DNA from: Allodiplogaster sudhausi
Taxonomy: Eukaryota > Nematoda > Chromadorea > Rhabditida > Diplogasteridae
Assembly (NCBI GenBank): GCA_945643635.1
Contig: CALZFC010000017.1
Location: 4,845,001 to 4,909,000 of the forward strand
Direction: 5' to 3'
Length of the DNA: 64,000 bases
A program made the translations under genes and the position numbers. Below, piece by piece: positions 45,996 through 63,977 of this stretch. Positions within the stretch are counted from its first letter, which is position 1. The number at the start of each line of letters is the position of its first letter. The notes under the pieces were generated by a model. The model was not told the origin of the DNA, did no database searches, and saw nothing but the letters and a program-made list of their open reading frames with translations.

Positions 45996-48301
45996 CGCGG
46001 TCAGGGATGAGGGCAGAATAGTAGAGGCTAGGCGCGGGCAATGCACTTCTTCTCTCTTTCTCTCTCTTTCTTTCTCTTTCTCTCTCAATCTCTCTCTCCC
46101 TCTTCCTCTCTTACTCTCCCCCACTATGCTACAAAGTGACGTCACTCACAGGACATGTAGCACACGCCTCTCGACTGCCATCAATGGAAAAGAGACGAGG
46201 TGAGAAGTTATTTCGAAATTTCAGCATGGCACAATATGACTCAATTGGGTGTATGTCCTAATGCGAAAAACATAAAGAGAAAGGACAAAGTACTGTAAGA
46301 AAAATATTGGTTATGAACTTTCACAAGGCTGGATACAAATGGGTACACAATGACAAAACAACTTTCGTGTCAAAATAAATTCTGTTCCTTAACCTTAATA
46401 GTTATACTTACAATTCTCATTAACAAGATGCATATTTTTGATTAGTTGAAGGACAAAATTCTGTGATAATAAAATATATCAATTTATTTCTGTTTAGTGT
46501 TCGATTGTCGAGATCGCCCACTGCAAAATCGTAATTACCTTTTACCGGTATTTGAATCAGCTGCACATAATACACCAACTGCTCTCTCAGGTAAAAAGCG
46601 AATGGCAAATAAATGGTTCAGTAATGGCCAGTAATTACCGAACAAACACGGTAGTTTACTGATACGCGGTTCAGCAATAATGCACCAATAGTGAACCATT
46701 AAACAAATTTCTCCGCATTAACCTTTCAATACAGTGGCTTTAACACGCATATACTGCAAACTTAACTGGCACTTCCCACAGCATTTTTGAGCCATTAAAT
46801 GGAGCACTGTAGGGTGGTGTGAACCACACTAAAAATAAATTTTTCTGCGATTTAATTATTGCGTTCCATTTCTCTGCCATTAAATGGCGTACTGTTGTTT
46901 GGTGTGAACCGCATTAAAAATATTCCTGGGCCTTTTATTCACTTCCACAGATGTGACGAAAAATTAAGACATTTACCAAGGAAAAAAGCATACCAGGAGA
47001 AGAGATAACGAGAAACCGAAAGGCAACGATAAATGAGCGATAACGAAGACAATTAAGTGGCATGGTTAACAACTTAAAATGTGTTACACAAATAGTGAAG
47101 AAATACTAGTATGGAAGCATTAACAACCTCAAGGTCATTCTAAAAAATGGAAATGGGCAGGGATTCTAGTCTTAGTATGGAATTAAAAGACAGGGTAATT
47201 ACTCGTAGGTAAACTCGAACATTAATTCAGTGGTTGTCCGTTTTTAAAGACACGTGATCTCCGAGCTCCGAGATGGCCATCATCATCGAACTCCTTCACG
47301 TCTTCTACTTCCTCACGATCGACATCAACGTCATCAATAGACGACACTGGAATTACAACAAATACAACACGAAAACCCTCACTCTTACAAGAACCTGCTC
47401 GTTGCTCTTCCGCGATGGCAGTCAAATTATCGCTCGATTACCTCCTAATCGACAAAAGAGGCCAGACATACGAGCGTGTCCGAAAATGAGACCTAAAACG
47501 AAGCACATCATCATACTCTACAGCAAAGCCAGCTAGAACTTATATTTTGCTCCAATCGATGATATTGCTTCGTAAAACGTAGGAAAAAACACTCAGAAGC
47601 TCCTGAAAGACAAAAACTAATATAAGAATAAACCAATTCGGGTAAAATAATGATCCTTTAAAATCATACCATGAGCAAACCTTTCAGACGACATAACTAG
47701 ACGTCTTGGTAAAAAAAAATCGTTCAAACTCTTCAATAACGAGCCTGAAATCAACAAACGACATTAAACAACAGCAGTAACCATTCAATCAAGGTTGTTC
47801 AACTTTCAAGTCTCCAGCTCAAGTCAAGATAGCAATGTATTTAAATACACATGTAATCTCCCGCCAATGAATATGATTACAGAATGCTGATATTCCAGCC
47901 AAGACTATTCAAATTTATAATGGCCAATAAAAACCCAAGTAATGGCCAGCTAATGGCGCAAATCAACTAGTTTACTGATACTCGTCCTACCATTAACGAA
48001 CCATTTCCGCGAAATACTAGCAATTTTGCACCAGTTGCACCATTACCGCGCGGGGAATTGGCCATTCGCTTTTTACCTGAGCTTGCTTTTTTTTTTTATA
48101 AGTATTCTCATTTTATTCTATTATGTTTTGTTTCGCTTGTTCTAACCTGACCACTTCCTATTGCTATATGGTAAGACTCTTTCTTGGATATGCGCTCCAT
48201 TTAGCGTTGGCGGGTATTGCAATTCTGTTGTGATTTGTGATGTTTTCGTTTCTTTATGCTCTTCTTCAGGCGCTACCGCCTCGTCTCCGTGCAAAGATAA
48301 G
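45996..48301. other. intergenic, occupied mainly by a TIR element
   Basis: Left 600 bases: CT-rich tract (about 46045-46120) and unremarkable AT-rich DNA. 46586-48081 is an inverted-repeat element. The last 200 bases are the 5' region of csn-2, including TTCTTCAG at 48263-48270, a probable trans-splice acceptor about 30 bases before its ATG. Confidence 0.5.
46586..48081. mobile_element. non-autonomous terminal-inverted-repeat element, about 1.5 kb
   Basis: The left end CTCAGGTAAAAAGCGAATGGC is matched by GCCATTCGCTTTTTACCTGAG at the right end. Inside, ATGGCCAGTAATTACCG-type motifs occur near both ends, and a roughly 80-base unit containing GCCATTAAATGG and TGGTGTGAACC is repeated at about 46790 and 46875. 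No transposase frame is visible. The superfamily is not assigned, and no target-site duplication is obvious. Confidence 0.65.
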
Positions 48302-53217
<4,916 letters not shown>

Positions 53218-53669
53218 GCTTTTGAATTTCCCGCCTTTTTATATATATTTTTTTAATTCCCCGCCGCATACTCGTTCAAACCAGTTTTTATTGTTCTTGA
53301 ATTCGAGAAAGCTGACGCGTCTTATTGTTAGGGAGAAGGTGGATTATTGAAACGTGCTCATCATAGTGTACTGTAATTGTTTGCCTGTGAAATGTAAAGT
53401 TTTTCTGCGCAATTAATTTCAAACCTATGATTTGGCAGTTCCTGAGATACGTCTACTGTGCGATTCATGATTTTATCGTTAAGTTTTGACGTGGACTCAT
53501 GCGAATTTATGCAGCATATTTATTGGTGGCTAATTAATGCTTCAAACTTGAAGAGCTTGTTTGGATTGATGAGTGCTGACGTCTTGACGTGAGTTAACTA
53601 TCGCAACCTATTTTGGGCGGGTTTCAGAATGACTATCGCGGAGTTAAACTCGAATAATGAGCCAGAATT
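53218..53669. other. intergenic between csn-2 and the Eaf6-like gene
   Basis: A 450-base gap that must contain the csn-2 3' UTR and the next 5' region. No obvious AATAAA is seen close to the csn-2 stop. The ATG at 53670 follows TTTCAG (about 53622-53627) at about 40 bases, a possible trans-splice site. Confidence 0.4.
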
Positions 53670-54906
53670 ATGACGAAAGAGCCTTCGGAGCTTCGGCGAG
53701 AACTCGGCGATCTTGTAAAGCGGCGAAACGAATTAAAGGTTAATATTCCAATTAATTTTTTATATTTTATTTTATTTTGGCAATAATGTTTGACATCAGC
53801 GGAAGTTCTTGTTCGAAAATTTCCTTTCGTGGAGCTATTTTTCGATCAGGAAACACTCGACCAGCTTGAGCATCAAATCTATAACTTTGAGACGACGTAT
53901 CTTGAAGAGACTGCCGAGTACGGTAATGTTATAAAAGGTGAGGATAATACTCCTTTTCATACCTGAAATAATAGTAATTCATAACTGCCTTTGATTTGTT
54001 GCTCATGAAGCATTTTTGTGTTACTTTTGTAAGGCGTCAAAAGAAATGTTCACGGGAATTTCTATGCATATTTGTGAATGGCTTAATGAAAATTTTTTTA
54101 AATTTGAAATGATAGCTTGATTGTGATATTCGGTAACTTGTAATTATGGTTACTGTAGCAATATATACAGGTTGGGACCGCTACTCTCTGGCACCACCTC
54201 CATCTAGATCATCAATAAAGCTAGAGAAGAAGCCAACGAAAAAGAGCATTAAGTGAGTGGTCGAGCACATTTAATTTTCATAATACAGAGTCCAATTAAT
54301 TGTAATAGTCAAGAGCACTAGTAAGTAATAAATTTATTTAAATATTGAATGTATCGTCGCGGTGTCGCAACATTAACTAATATCGAAAGGACCGCGAAAA
54401 AATTCAGATTCTAAAAGCTTAGAAGTTATATTTAAAACAAACATGATATCTTATTACATTTGTGTCTTTCTCTACAGAGACTCTGATAGACTCTTCTCGA
54501 ATTCGTCGATATCTTCGCCATCCGGACAACGGCTACAAGCCGCAGCCGCCTTCTCCTCCCTTCCCGGTGTCCCCAAGACGGAATCGTATGGGACCGGGCA
54601 GGGTTTTGCTCTCCCAGCTGCCCCATTGCCGAGTTCGCCATCAACAGCCCTCTCTAATAACATGGCCACCATTAAAGAAGAACCAGAAGAGGTTAGTGGT
54701 GGTGTTCTTTTGCAAATTTATCCTACATTATTAGTCCTTGGTTTTTATGATTTAAAACAGATACTATAATTGTTTTGACGAATTTAATTATGAGAGAAGT
54801 GTCCTTGGCAGCGTGCTCTATGCAATTCGAAAAGTCTGGCAATATATTTGAGATGAAACTTTTCTTGCAGGGACCTTCGAAAAAGAAGAAACGAAGACTC
54901 GATTGA
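53670..54906 (+). CDS. Eaf6/MEAF6-like histone acetyltransferase complex subunit
   Basis: Five exons: 53670-53738, 53850-53937, 54171-54252, 54478-54691, 54871-54906; phases agree, 162 aa. Residues 1-60 match the family core: [17 protein letters not shown] coiled coil, then [20 protein letters not shown] and the signature KGWDRY. This is the segment that packs with other subunits of NuA4/MOZ-type acetyltransferase complexes. The rest is Ser/Pro/Ala-rich and probably disordered, ending in a basic nuclear-localisation-like cluster ([10 protein letters not shown]). Length and layout fit animal MEAF6 proteins. A polyadenylation signal lies 113 bases after the stop. Confidence 0.9.
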
Positions 54907-55275
54907 ATCGCTTGATTATTCCGTCTAATTTACCGCAAGTTTAACACTGTTTGATACTATCATAGTGTATTTACATTGTCGCTAATACTGCATTGAAATT
55001 TGCCCACCGTGTACATATAATAAAGCTTTATTGCCAGAGATTATGGTGTATTTTATTCGTGTTTTCAACGTCTGGAACGTTCGTATTGCTAATATCTTGT
55101 CCCGGATCAAATTAAACTCGTAAAATTAGCTTAAATATATGTATAGTATCATTATATTTGCATATTTGTATTATTATAAGGAAATTGAGGACTGGGTGTG
55201 TGTAGAAATGGTATAAGATTAGTTATGAATACGATTATAACCAATAATGAGACGGCTTTTGTAGTCTTTCAGTTG
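54907..55275. other. 3' UTR and short intergenic gap
   Basis: Contains the polyadenylation signal at 55019-55024 and AT-rich DNA. GTAGTCTTTCAG ends three bases before the VPS34 start codon and is a candidate trans-splice acceptor. Confidence 0.5.
55019..55024 (+). promoter_or_regulatory. polyadenylation signal of the Eaf6-like gene
   Basis: AATAAA, 113 bases downstream of the TGA at 54904-54906, followed by a T/G-containing stretch. It is the only well-placed signal between the two genes. Confidence 0.7.
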
Positions 55276-57344
55276 ATGAGGATCGGGACGGCCCAGACAG
55301 GTGGTACAGTACCCGGAGCGGGGATGCCTCCTCGGTTCGTGTCAGGATCCGGAACGGTTCGAAACAACGGGATAGAGAGGCCGATCAGTCGAATGGTAGA
55401 TCGCTTCCTCTACGTGTACAGCTCTGATCTCGCGGACTTTGTGGAAATTAAGGTTAGAAAAAAGAAAGAAAATTACTTTTTTTTTACATTAGATATTACA
55501 AAAAAGCAGTTGTAAGTGAATAATTTAGCTTGGCGACCTCGAGGGTCACTTTCGCGATCCACGCGATCCTGGCAGAAAACTGTCATCGATTGCTTGCGAA
55601 ATGACGGTACGGACTTGCCCTTAATTATGATTCGAAAAAAGGAAAAGCAATGATATTTTTTTGCAAAGTTTTTAACATTATTGTTTGGACTGAATTTAAT
55701 TTCCACAAACTTTATGCACACCTCTTATTGATAGCCGCTGCCCAGTAGGTCAGTGCTGATAATAGTGAATTAGCACCCTGAACGCACGTTGTGGGGAGAA
55801 TGAAAATATACAGTTTGTATGTTAAACAACTCATAGTAGGTTTGGCTCCCGAAAAGGCCCAAAATCAGGCTGGGTACCTAAATTTGACGGTACCAAACGT
55901 GCCATATATTGTACCTACCTTGATTCTGGTCCCTCTCTCTCTCTTTCTCTCGCTCTATCTCTCACTCACTTTCTTTCTCTCGCTCTCTCTCTCTCTCACT
56001 CTCTTTCTCTCTTTCTGTCCATATCTCTCTCACTTGCCAGGTGTATTGCGCAGGGCGATCGGTTGGCAATCCGGTCTGCTCTTCCTTCTCCACGCGAGGT
56101 CCACGAAGCAATCGGAACGCGCTCTATTCCTGGAACGAATGGCTCACGCTTCCTGTTAGGTAGGTGTATAGTTGGTGTGGATAGTTCCATCTCTCTCTAT
56201 CTCTCTCTCTCTCTCTCTCTGTCTCTCTCACTCTATTTTCTCTCTCTATCTATTCTCTCTCGCTCTATTCTCTCTCTCTATTCTCTCTCTCACTCTCTCT
56301 CTCTCGTTCTCTCTATCTCTCCTATCTTTCTCTATCTAACTATCTCTGATCCCTCTCTCTCTCTTCATTTCCATTATTTCTCTAGATACTGCGAACTTGA
56401 CCGCGACGCCTTCGTTCACGTGATGATCTGGGAGCCGGACGAGGAACTGCTTCTTCCGCCTGAAGAGGAAGACATCGAGGTAATCGATATCTGAAAAGCT
56501 CCAAACATAGACGGATGCTATTGGAATGTTGGGGAAAGTTGAGGGGTTTACCAGTGCTGAAATAGGTCTGACTCATGACAGCGTTGTAATCCCGGGCCGA
56601 AGGCCCGGATGCATATTTCACTTTGTAACACCGTTTGTAACTACCCGGCCCAAGTTAAGAGGCAGGTACTATTTCAGCACTGGGGTTGGCTCTCGGATAT
56701 CTAACCCAGAAGTAGGTGGTCGTCAAAAGTCTGGCTTGATCTTACTTAGAGGAAAAATATGATTTTAAAGAGGCTGTTCAAGCAACTTACAATCTACCGT
56801 ATTCTACTGTCTGCGTCTCTCCTCTTGTATATTCTTTTCTTGAGGATTACGAAGGTTTTAAACGTTCCTGGACAGTCTCCTTAAGCTAGAGAGTACCAAC
56901 TCTTCTCCAATGCTCCACCACTTTGCCTTAGGCTGTCCGCTGGCGGACGGTCGCTTCGCCAGTGGACGACTACGAAGAGGACAACGACTGGCCGGCATGG
57001 CCGCCATCTTCCTCCGAATCGGTGGCGCCTCTCTTGACGGGCTCAGCCGCTGCAGCAGCCACCACTCCATCTGGCTATGGCCCAGCCTCCCTCGACCGAG
57101 GACTATGCAAGACAATCGGTTAGTGGGCTCACAATCAGCCTGGGATTCAAACGGGGAAGAGTTATCGATCCAATAGCGATCGAAATAGACTTGTAAAGTG
57201 GCTGTATCCTACTAATTTTATACTTCACATTTAATATAAAAAAATTTATCGTCAACTAGATTTTTTTTCGATTGCACTGTCTTTCTCCACACGCTCTCTT
57301 TCTCTCTCCCTCTCGCATTGTCCACTCTCATCACCCTCTCCTTT

Positions 57345-57390
<46 letters not shown>

Positions 57391-58064
57391 TTCGCTCTCT
57401 CCCGCTCTTTCTGATTCGCTGCGATTACGAAAAGTTTTGGCTATATCAATGTCCCGGTGGTTTTGTTGTGGTGCTTTGGAATAAGGTTGAAAATATCAAT
57501 GGCCAAGTGATTACGTATTTGCCTCCGTTTTGCTGTAATTTACTGATAAATATCTGAGATTATTACTCATTATTAGTAATATTTCAAGGATTGTCTAATT
57601 AGATAAAAATTGCAGGCGGTGATGTGATCGTTTGGCAGCGGCGCCTTCTGGCCGAGTGCAGCTTCAGACTCTTCAATCCAAGGAGCAATCTACTCAGATC
57701 AGGAATCATTGATCTTCAGGTTGTAGTCTCTTTTTCTTGGCAAGATTTGTTGTTTCAAGTCAATAAAAATGGATACGCACTATCCGTTTATATTGTTCAA
57801 AAAGATTAATATGGCAAAAAATTTTTTTTAAGAAGTTGGCTGTCCTCCTTGCCTGCTTCCTCTATCTATGCCATCCCTGCACAGCAGTTTTTATGCCCCC
57901 TTTTTCTTTATCTTTCTCACTGTCTTCCCTCTCGCTTTCTCTTTTTTTATTCTCTTTTTGTTTTAGATGATGTACTCACACTATCCCAATCCGTCTAGGC
58001 CGCCATGCGAGCCGTGGCAGTTCACGGCTGACGGACATGAAGACATTGACAGACTTATTAGGTT

Positions 58065-58109
<45 letters not shown>

Positions 58110-60868
58110 TGGAGAGAGATAGAAAGAAAAGAGAAAGCAAAAGAGTTATAAGAGATAGAGTAATGATCGGAGACTTGTTCCTTGTTGTATGTTATATTTG
58201 TTACAGAGATTACGAGACAAGCCGCGATGCTCTAATGAGTGAATCGCAATGGCTGACTCCCTTCACAATCTCGGCGATGGAGAAGCTCAAGAACGAAGTT
58301 AGAAATATTTTTTATTTTGATTTTTTTAAAGACTAAATTTCTATTTATATTTGCTACATGTTTATTTCTTTTTTATTCCAGAAAAAGTTTATTAAAGGAA
58401 CTATCCATGGAGTTTGAAAGCCGCTTGTGCAGAACTAACGTTTGAATTCGCGCAAGATATTGTAAAAAGTTTTGGCGGTATGCTAGCACAGTATCCATCA
58501 CTACAAACTAGACTTTGTGAGCCTTTTTCTCTCTGCCTCTCTTCTCTTCCCTCGAATCTCAAGCATGGCTTTCCGCTTCGCACCTAGTTTTCACCTTCTT
58601 TCTGGTAGAATGAGGGAGTGCATGCGGACAAAATAGGCAAGGGGTGATGACGTCACTCCCTAAATTCTACAGTACGGCGTATGGAAAATGTGGTTTTTCT
58701 CCTCAGGGCCCCTTCAGGACGCATTCTCACTTTTCCCAATGATGTTTCTAGTTGGACCGGATAGTATTAACAAAAAATTCAGTAACATTGTAATCTCCAT
58801 GGACAGCTCCTTTAAAATTAATGATTTCTCAATGTTCCGTGTCGTTTTACCCTTGCATGGTAAATATTTTTTTTGATTCTTCGATTAACTATTTTTTTGC
58901 ATTTAGCGGAAACGCTCACAACGTTCTCTGTTCCTGGTCGTCCAGATGCCGACAGTCTCTTTGAACGGCTCCATGTACGACATTCTCTTCTGCGAGCGGG
59001 AACTCACAGTGGTTATTTCTTTTTTTTCTTATTTATTCATATATTGTCATCAAAATTAATTGATGTGACGACATATTTTTTTTTATTTAAAAAAGTAACT
59101 TCATTGATATAGAGTGGTAAGTGGAAGATTTAAAAATGACTTATTTATTCTTAAAGTTAAATATTCGCTGTTTCTTCGTGAAGACATTTTGTATATAGTA
59201 CTTGTCAGTTTTTTATAGGCTATTCCAAATGTATGTATTATTTCAAGAATAATCATGCTGGTAGCCACTGTTGCCCATCGCTGTGTTTGTTCCAATTGGT
59301 GCGCAGGCACGTATTTCCCCCCTCGCGTTCCGGAACCTGTTTTTGACTTAACTTACCTCGCTGTTCATAGTAGGTTTAAGGCCACGGGAAAGTGGAGTGT
59401 GTGTGTGAGAGTGAGAGAGAGAGAGAGAGAGATACTGAAAGGAGAGGATGACGAGTGAGGAGAGCAAGAGGGAGAGAGAAATAGGGAGCGAAGAAGAAAA
59501 TCAGGATTGTTTTGAAAATGAGAAAGAAGAGAATACCGACTGATAGTAATAGCCTAGTTTGGACTACATTTAATCTTGCGACAATAGTTATGGCCAGCTT
59601 ATGCTTCATCGTTTTACCTCCTTGCTTTATTGTATTTCACCACTATTTTCGTTTAGGTTTTTGAAATCTGTTAGCGCGACCTATTTCAAATGATTATTTG
59701 ACAAAATAGAAATTACAGATGCAGCTCCTTTTAATAGTCATGCCTTTACTCGTCATTCGAATCATTGGACGACCATTACCTGAAGAGTACTGGAAGCTGG
59801 CTTTCGCGTTGGGAGTTGAGCGAGGGCGAAATTTATTCAAAATTTAACATTAAAAATGGGGCTGATTACTCCTTTTCTAATATTTAAATGATTATGATTA
59901 AGAACAGTATATTTAATTCTTCTAGAAGTAAGGTAAAAAAAAAATTAAAATGACTAGGCAATATTTTTGTGGGAAAATATTTTTTCTTCTTATAATTAAA
60001 AGATGAGAGGAAGAATTAGGTTAAAGAATTGCTTATTAAGTTAAATAAATAAATTCCTTTTAATGGAAAAAAGCTTGCAGATGGCGGCGCGTCGCTGGTC
60101 ATGCGTGGGCGCGGACGGCGACCCCGAACTGGGCATGGACAACCCATGCGAGCAGATGCACCACAACATGGCAAGGAACACGCGCAGCAATGAACTCGTC
60201 AAGACACTCAAGCCAAGCAAGCAGGCCAGGGCAGAGCTGGAGGCCATCCTCAAGGTGGGGAGAATGAGAGGAGAGAGAGAGAGAGAGTTAGAGGAGAGAG
60301 AAAGAGAGTTATGAGATGAGCCCTTCCACTAAAGTCATGGTTTTTTACGAAGACAAAAAGCGGTATTTCTACCCATATCAAAACTAGGAGTTACAATAGA
60401 GAAAGCATAACAAAGAGACACTTCGCATTCTTCAGCAACCGCCTTCACGCGAATTGTTGACATCACAACGAGATCTCATATGGAAGTTCCGCTACTTCCT
60501 CCGCAAGGATCGCAACGCACTCAGCAAGTTTCTCCGCTCTGTCAACTGGGAGGCGCCCATTGAAGTGGCACAGGCAGTACAGCTTATTGAGTAAGGGTTA
60601 ATGTTTATAGTCAGATACATATCAATTGCTTATTTAGCGTAATTTACATTGCGTACTTGAAAGTATGCTTACAATAAGCAACATTCTTTTCCTCTTCTCA
60701 TTCCCTCTCGCTCTTTCCCTTACTCTCTTTCTTTCTCTACTTTCTCTTGCAAATCTCTTTCCTCTCTATTTCTTCTTCTCTTTCTCTCTCTCTCTCTTCC
60801 TCTCTATTTCTTCTCTCTCGTTCTCTTCCTCTCTCTCTCGTCTGTCTCTCTTGTCTCTCTCTCGTCTC

Positions 60869-60909
<41 letters not shown>

Positions 60910-63900
60910 CAGTGAATGGGCCCCGATGCATCCGGAGGACTCGCTGGAGCTGCTGTCGGAGGACTTCCGCCATCCCGCAGTTCGTAGCTACGCCGTTTCT
61001 CGTCTCCTCTCCGCGTCCCCCGACCGTCTCCAACTCTTCTTGCCACAACTCGTACAGGTTTAGATGGCGGAGCGGAATGTAACGGAATACTTCCTGATCT
61101 TTTGTTTTTTTCTTTCTTAACATTTAAAATATTTAAGATTTGTATCCTTATTGAAGCGCTTGATGGAAAATATTTTTAAATGTAAAACGAAGTGATGTTA
61201 AAATATAATATTTTTTTCCAGGCTCTGAAGTACGAACTCTCAGATGCTGTAACGGTCGACTTTGATACGGCGGTTCGTTATTCTCAAGTTGTTTCCATTT
61301 TTTTCCTACGTAAATCCAGCTCTAATAGAGCTGCTCTATCTACAATTCTCTCAGGCCGTTGAGACGTCAACTCCAGATGGTTCTCCAGAGCTAGTTGAAG
61401 TGAAGGAGTCGAGAAAGGTGGGACATTTTTTATTGTTCGTTATTCTGTAAACAAAATTGTTAGTATTTGTAAGTAAGTGTCCACATTTTGTTTTGCGACA
61501 ATTACACGCTTGAAAATTTGACCGAGAAGTATTTCAAGGAAGAAAATCACAGGTTATTGTCACGAGAGTCACATGAATGTTAACATTCGTTAACATTTGA
61601 ATTTGTAGTCTGTTGTGCTAATAGAGCATGAGGAATTAATACTTATTAAATACGACCTCGAAACGAGCATGTGTGGCTAATTATTTTTTTTTATAATTTG
61701 AGAATGTTATTTATTCTATCTAACCACAATATTAATAATATCGTTGTATTTTCTTTATAAAGGATTTAATACTGCGTATATTTGATTCGAGGATATTTTT
61801 GCTTTTATCAGAACACTGACGACTTGGCGTCCTTCTTGATCCAGTATGCCACCAGCTACCTCAACTTTGCCAATTGTCTATTCTGGCATCTGAGGGTTGA
61901 GGAACAGTCGTCGGTCAAGGAGGAGTATAAGGAGGTGCGCCAGCCAGAGTTTGGAATAAGGAGAGAGAGAGAGAGAGGGTAGAGAGAGAAAGAGAGAAGG
62001 AAGAGAGAGCGTGAGAGAGAGACACAGAGAAAGGACAGAGACAACGAAATCCTAGAGATTTAAGGTAGAAAAAGAGAAGGGAGAGATGGATGGAAGTGAT
62101 AGGGAAAGGTAGTAGTAGCAACATTGAGAAGCGAAAGCATTTTTCCCTACAGAATTGATGTCTTTTCTTTTTTTAAATGAACTGACTTTCTAAGATTGAC
62201 TAAAGTAATTAAGCAAACTTGTCTGAGATGCTCACTAGGAAATCATCTCTACGTAGTAAGTTGGAGAATTTTGATTTCACCTGTCCAGATCGATTGGTAC
62301 TTTCCAAAAAAATAATGTTGCCTATTTTAATTTTTTTTTTGTTGCGCCAATGGATTTGGACAGGCGATTTCAAAATAATCCTTGAACTGACATTTGGATT
62401 CGTTCCCTTGCCAGATGTACAAGCAGCTCCGTCGCCATCTGATCTCGGCACTGGAGACGGCGCCGTCCCCAGACGCGCAACTCAGGGCGAGAAGCTTGGC
62501 AGAACAGGAGGTTGGCATTCAGAGAAAGAATAGAAAACAACAGATTCTTTTTTACAGATGCCGACTGTGGTCATTATCATCATTTTATAGACATTGTAAA
62601 AAATAATATTATTTATCTTTTTAAATCAATTTTACTGTTGTAAACATTGATGAAAAGAGTGTGGACTGTTCAATTAACATTTGTCTAAAACATATTGTCA
62701 TGAAGTTGAGCAGCGTAGAAGCTCAAGAATAGCCAAATATCTACGGGCGCAGATTCAAAATATCCCGTATTTATTACGGTATAATCATTTGGTACTTGGC
62801 TCCTTTAAAGGAGTTTGTCGCGCAGCTGAAGAAGATGACGAAAGCTGCGAAGGCAGTGGCGGGCGGGCGAGCGCAGCGAGAGCAAGCACTCAGGGAGCTG
62901 TTGGCAAAGAACCAAAAACTGGCCAAGATGGACGGGCTTATCCTGCCGATCGATCCGACATTTAGGTTTCTTTTTCATCTACCTATATCTTTTTTTTTCT
63001 CTTAAAAATCACGGTTCTATTTATAATCATGATGAAATTTAGTTAGTATAGAATTTAAAGGTAAAATAATGCACTCATTTATGTATATTGTGAAGGAAGG
63101 ATGTGTAATTAAAGCATATTATTGCAGAATGTCACAAATTGTGCCAGAAAGGGCGACCTTCTTCAGCAGTGCAATGATGCCCGCGCGTCTGTCATTCAAG
63201 GTTTTTTTTTTATTTTTTTATTTTTAGAAATGAAAATATTATTTATAAGATCTTTTTTTTAGCCTGTATTCTGTTGATTTACAAAAGAGAAGTAGCAGGT
63301 AATGTCATGTTAGATAATGATCAGTTGATCATTTGTTGATTGAATTCATTAAATTTTAAATTTATATATATTTTTTTCTTCTTCAGGGAATTCGGAGCGG
63401 CGAGCGGGAGGTGATCAATGATGTGTACACTGTCATTTTCAAGGAGGGCGATGACCTCAGGTCTTTTTTAAACATTTTTAATGTTCTCTATCCTATTTGT
63501 CATTCTTTAAATTTTATTTATTTTAAAATTTCTGTATTGTTAACTAAAGTGCGTAATTGGTTTTTTTTAAATACAAGTCAATTTCATTTCAGGCAAGACC
63601 AACTCGTAATGCAAATGATTCGACTTATGGATAACATTTTGCGTGAGAATCAAATGGATTTAAGGTTCTTCTATTGCTTTTCTCGTCGCTTTACCGCTAG
63701 TTTCTATTGTGACATTGAATTAGTATTTTTTGAAGTGTAAAATTGTTTGTAAAGGTTGAATGTCAAAACGAAATATTGGTTTCATTTTTTTTTAAACGTT
63801 TAAAATTTGTTTTAAATTTTTGCAACAACAAAAAGTAGTAAAAACAAGAAGTATATTTCTCATTTTAACAGAATGACACCGTACGCCGTAATGGCAACGG

Positions 63901-63977
63901 GCGCAGACGAGGGCTTCGTGCAGTTCATCAAAGCAATGCCGCTTCGTGACGTCATCTTGAAATATGGCTCAATTCAG
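55276..63977 (+). CDS. vps-34: class III phosphatidylinositol 3-kinase VPS34 (5' part; runs off the window)
   Basis: Coding exons: 55276-55452, 55529-55606, 56041-56159, 56386-56479, 56932-57118, 57616-57719, 57967-58061, 58207-58297, 58907-59011, about 59307-59345, 60081-60254, 60436-60590, 60913-61057, 61222-61272, 61355-61417, 61812-61934, 62415-62510, 62811-62965, 63128-63200, 63387-63460, 63593-63664, 63872-63977. Exons 1-9 are the C2 domain (DRFLYVYSSDLADFVEIK, YSWNEWLTLPV, LFLVVQMP). Exons 11-18 are the helical PIK domain (DLIWKFRYFLRKDRNALSKF, HPEDSLELLSEDFRHPAVRS). Exons 19-22 begin the kinase lobe (FKEGDDLRQDQLVMQMIRLM, FVQFIKAMP). Catalytic DRH and DFG lie beyond the window. It makes PI3P on endosomes and autophagosomes. 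Two oddities are an Ala/Ser-rich acidic insert in the C2 domain (exon 5) and an N-terminus about 40 residues longer than human. The exon 9-11 junctions need a tiny extra exon or are misjudged. Confidence 0.93.
56551..56684. mobile_element. MITE-like short inverted-repeat element in VPS34 intron 4
   Basis: CCAGTGCTGAAATAG at the left end matches CTATTTCAGCACTGG at the right end, total 134 bases. An inner hairpin, CCGGGCC-GAA-GGCCCGG, sits near the middle. It lies between coding exons 4 and 5 and has no coding content. Confidence 0.65.

Noticed and set aside
47222..47536. ORFs inside the 46.6-48.1 kb TIR element as a transposase
   Set aside because: The frames are under 90 codons and show no DDE/DDD or helix-turn-helix features.
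57418..57557. Extra VPS34 exon reading DYEKFWLYQCPGGFVVVLWNK
   Set aside because: The exon before it (ending 57118) and the one after it (starting 57616) already join in phase 1 and give a C2-like GG...LF...LRSGIIDL match; no acceptor is clear directly upstream of this frame.
58391..58880. Possible exons after TTATTCCAG (58381) and CTCCTCAG (58706)
   Set aside because: The first hits a stop within about a dozen codons and the second lacks C2-domain similarity; joining 58297 to 58907 gives the conserved LFLVVQMP segment in frame.
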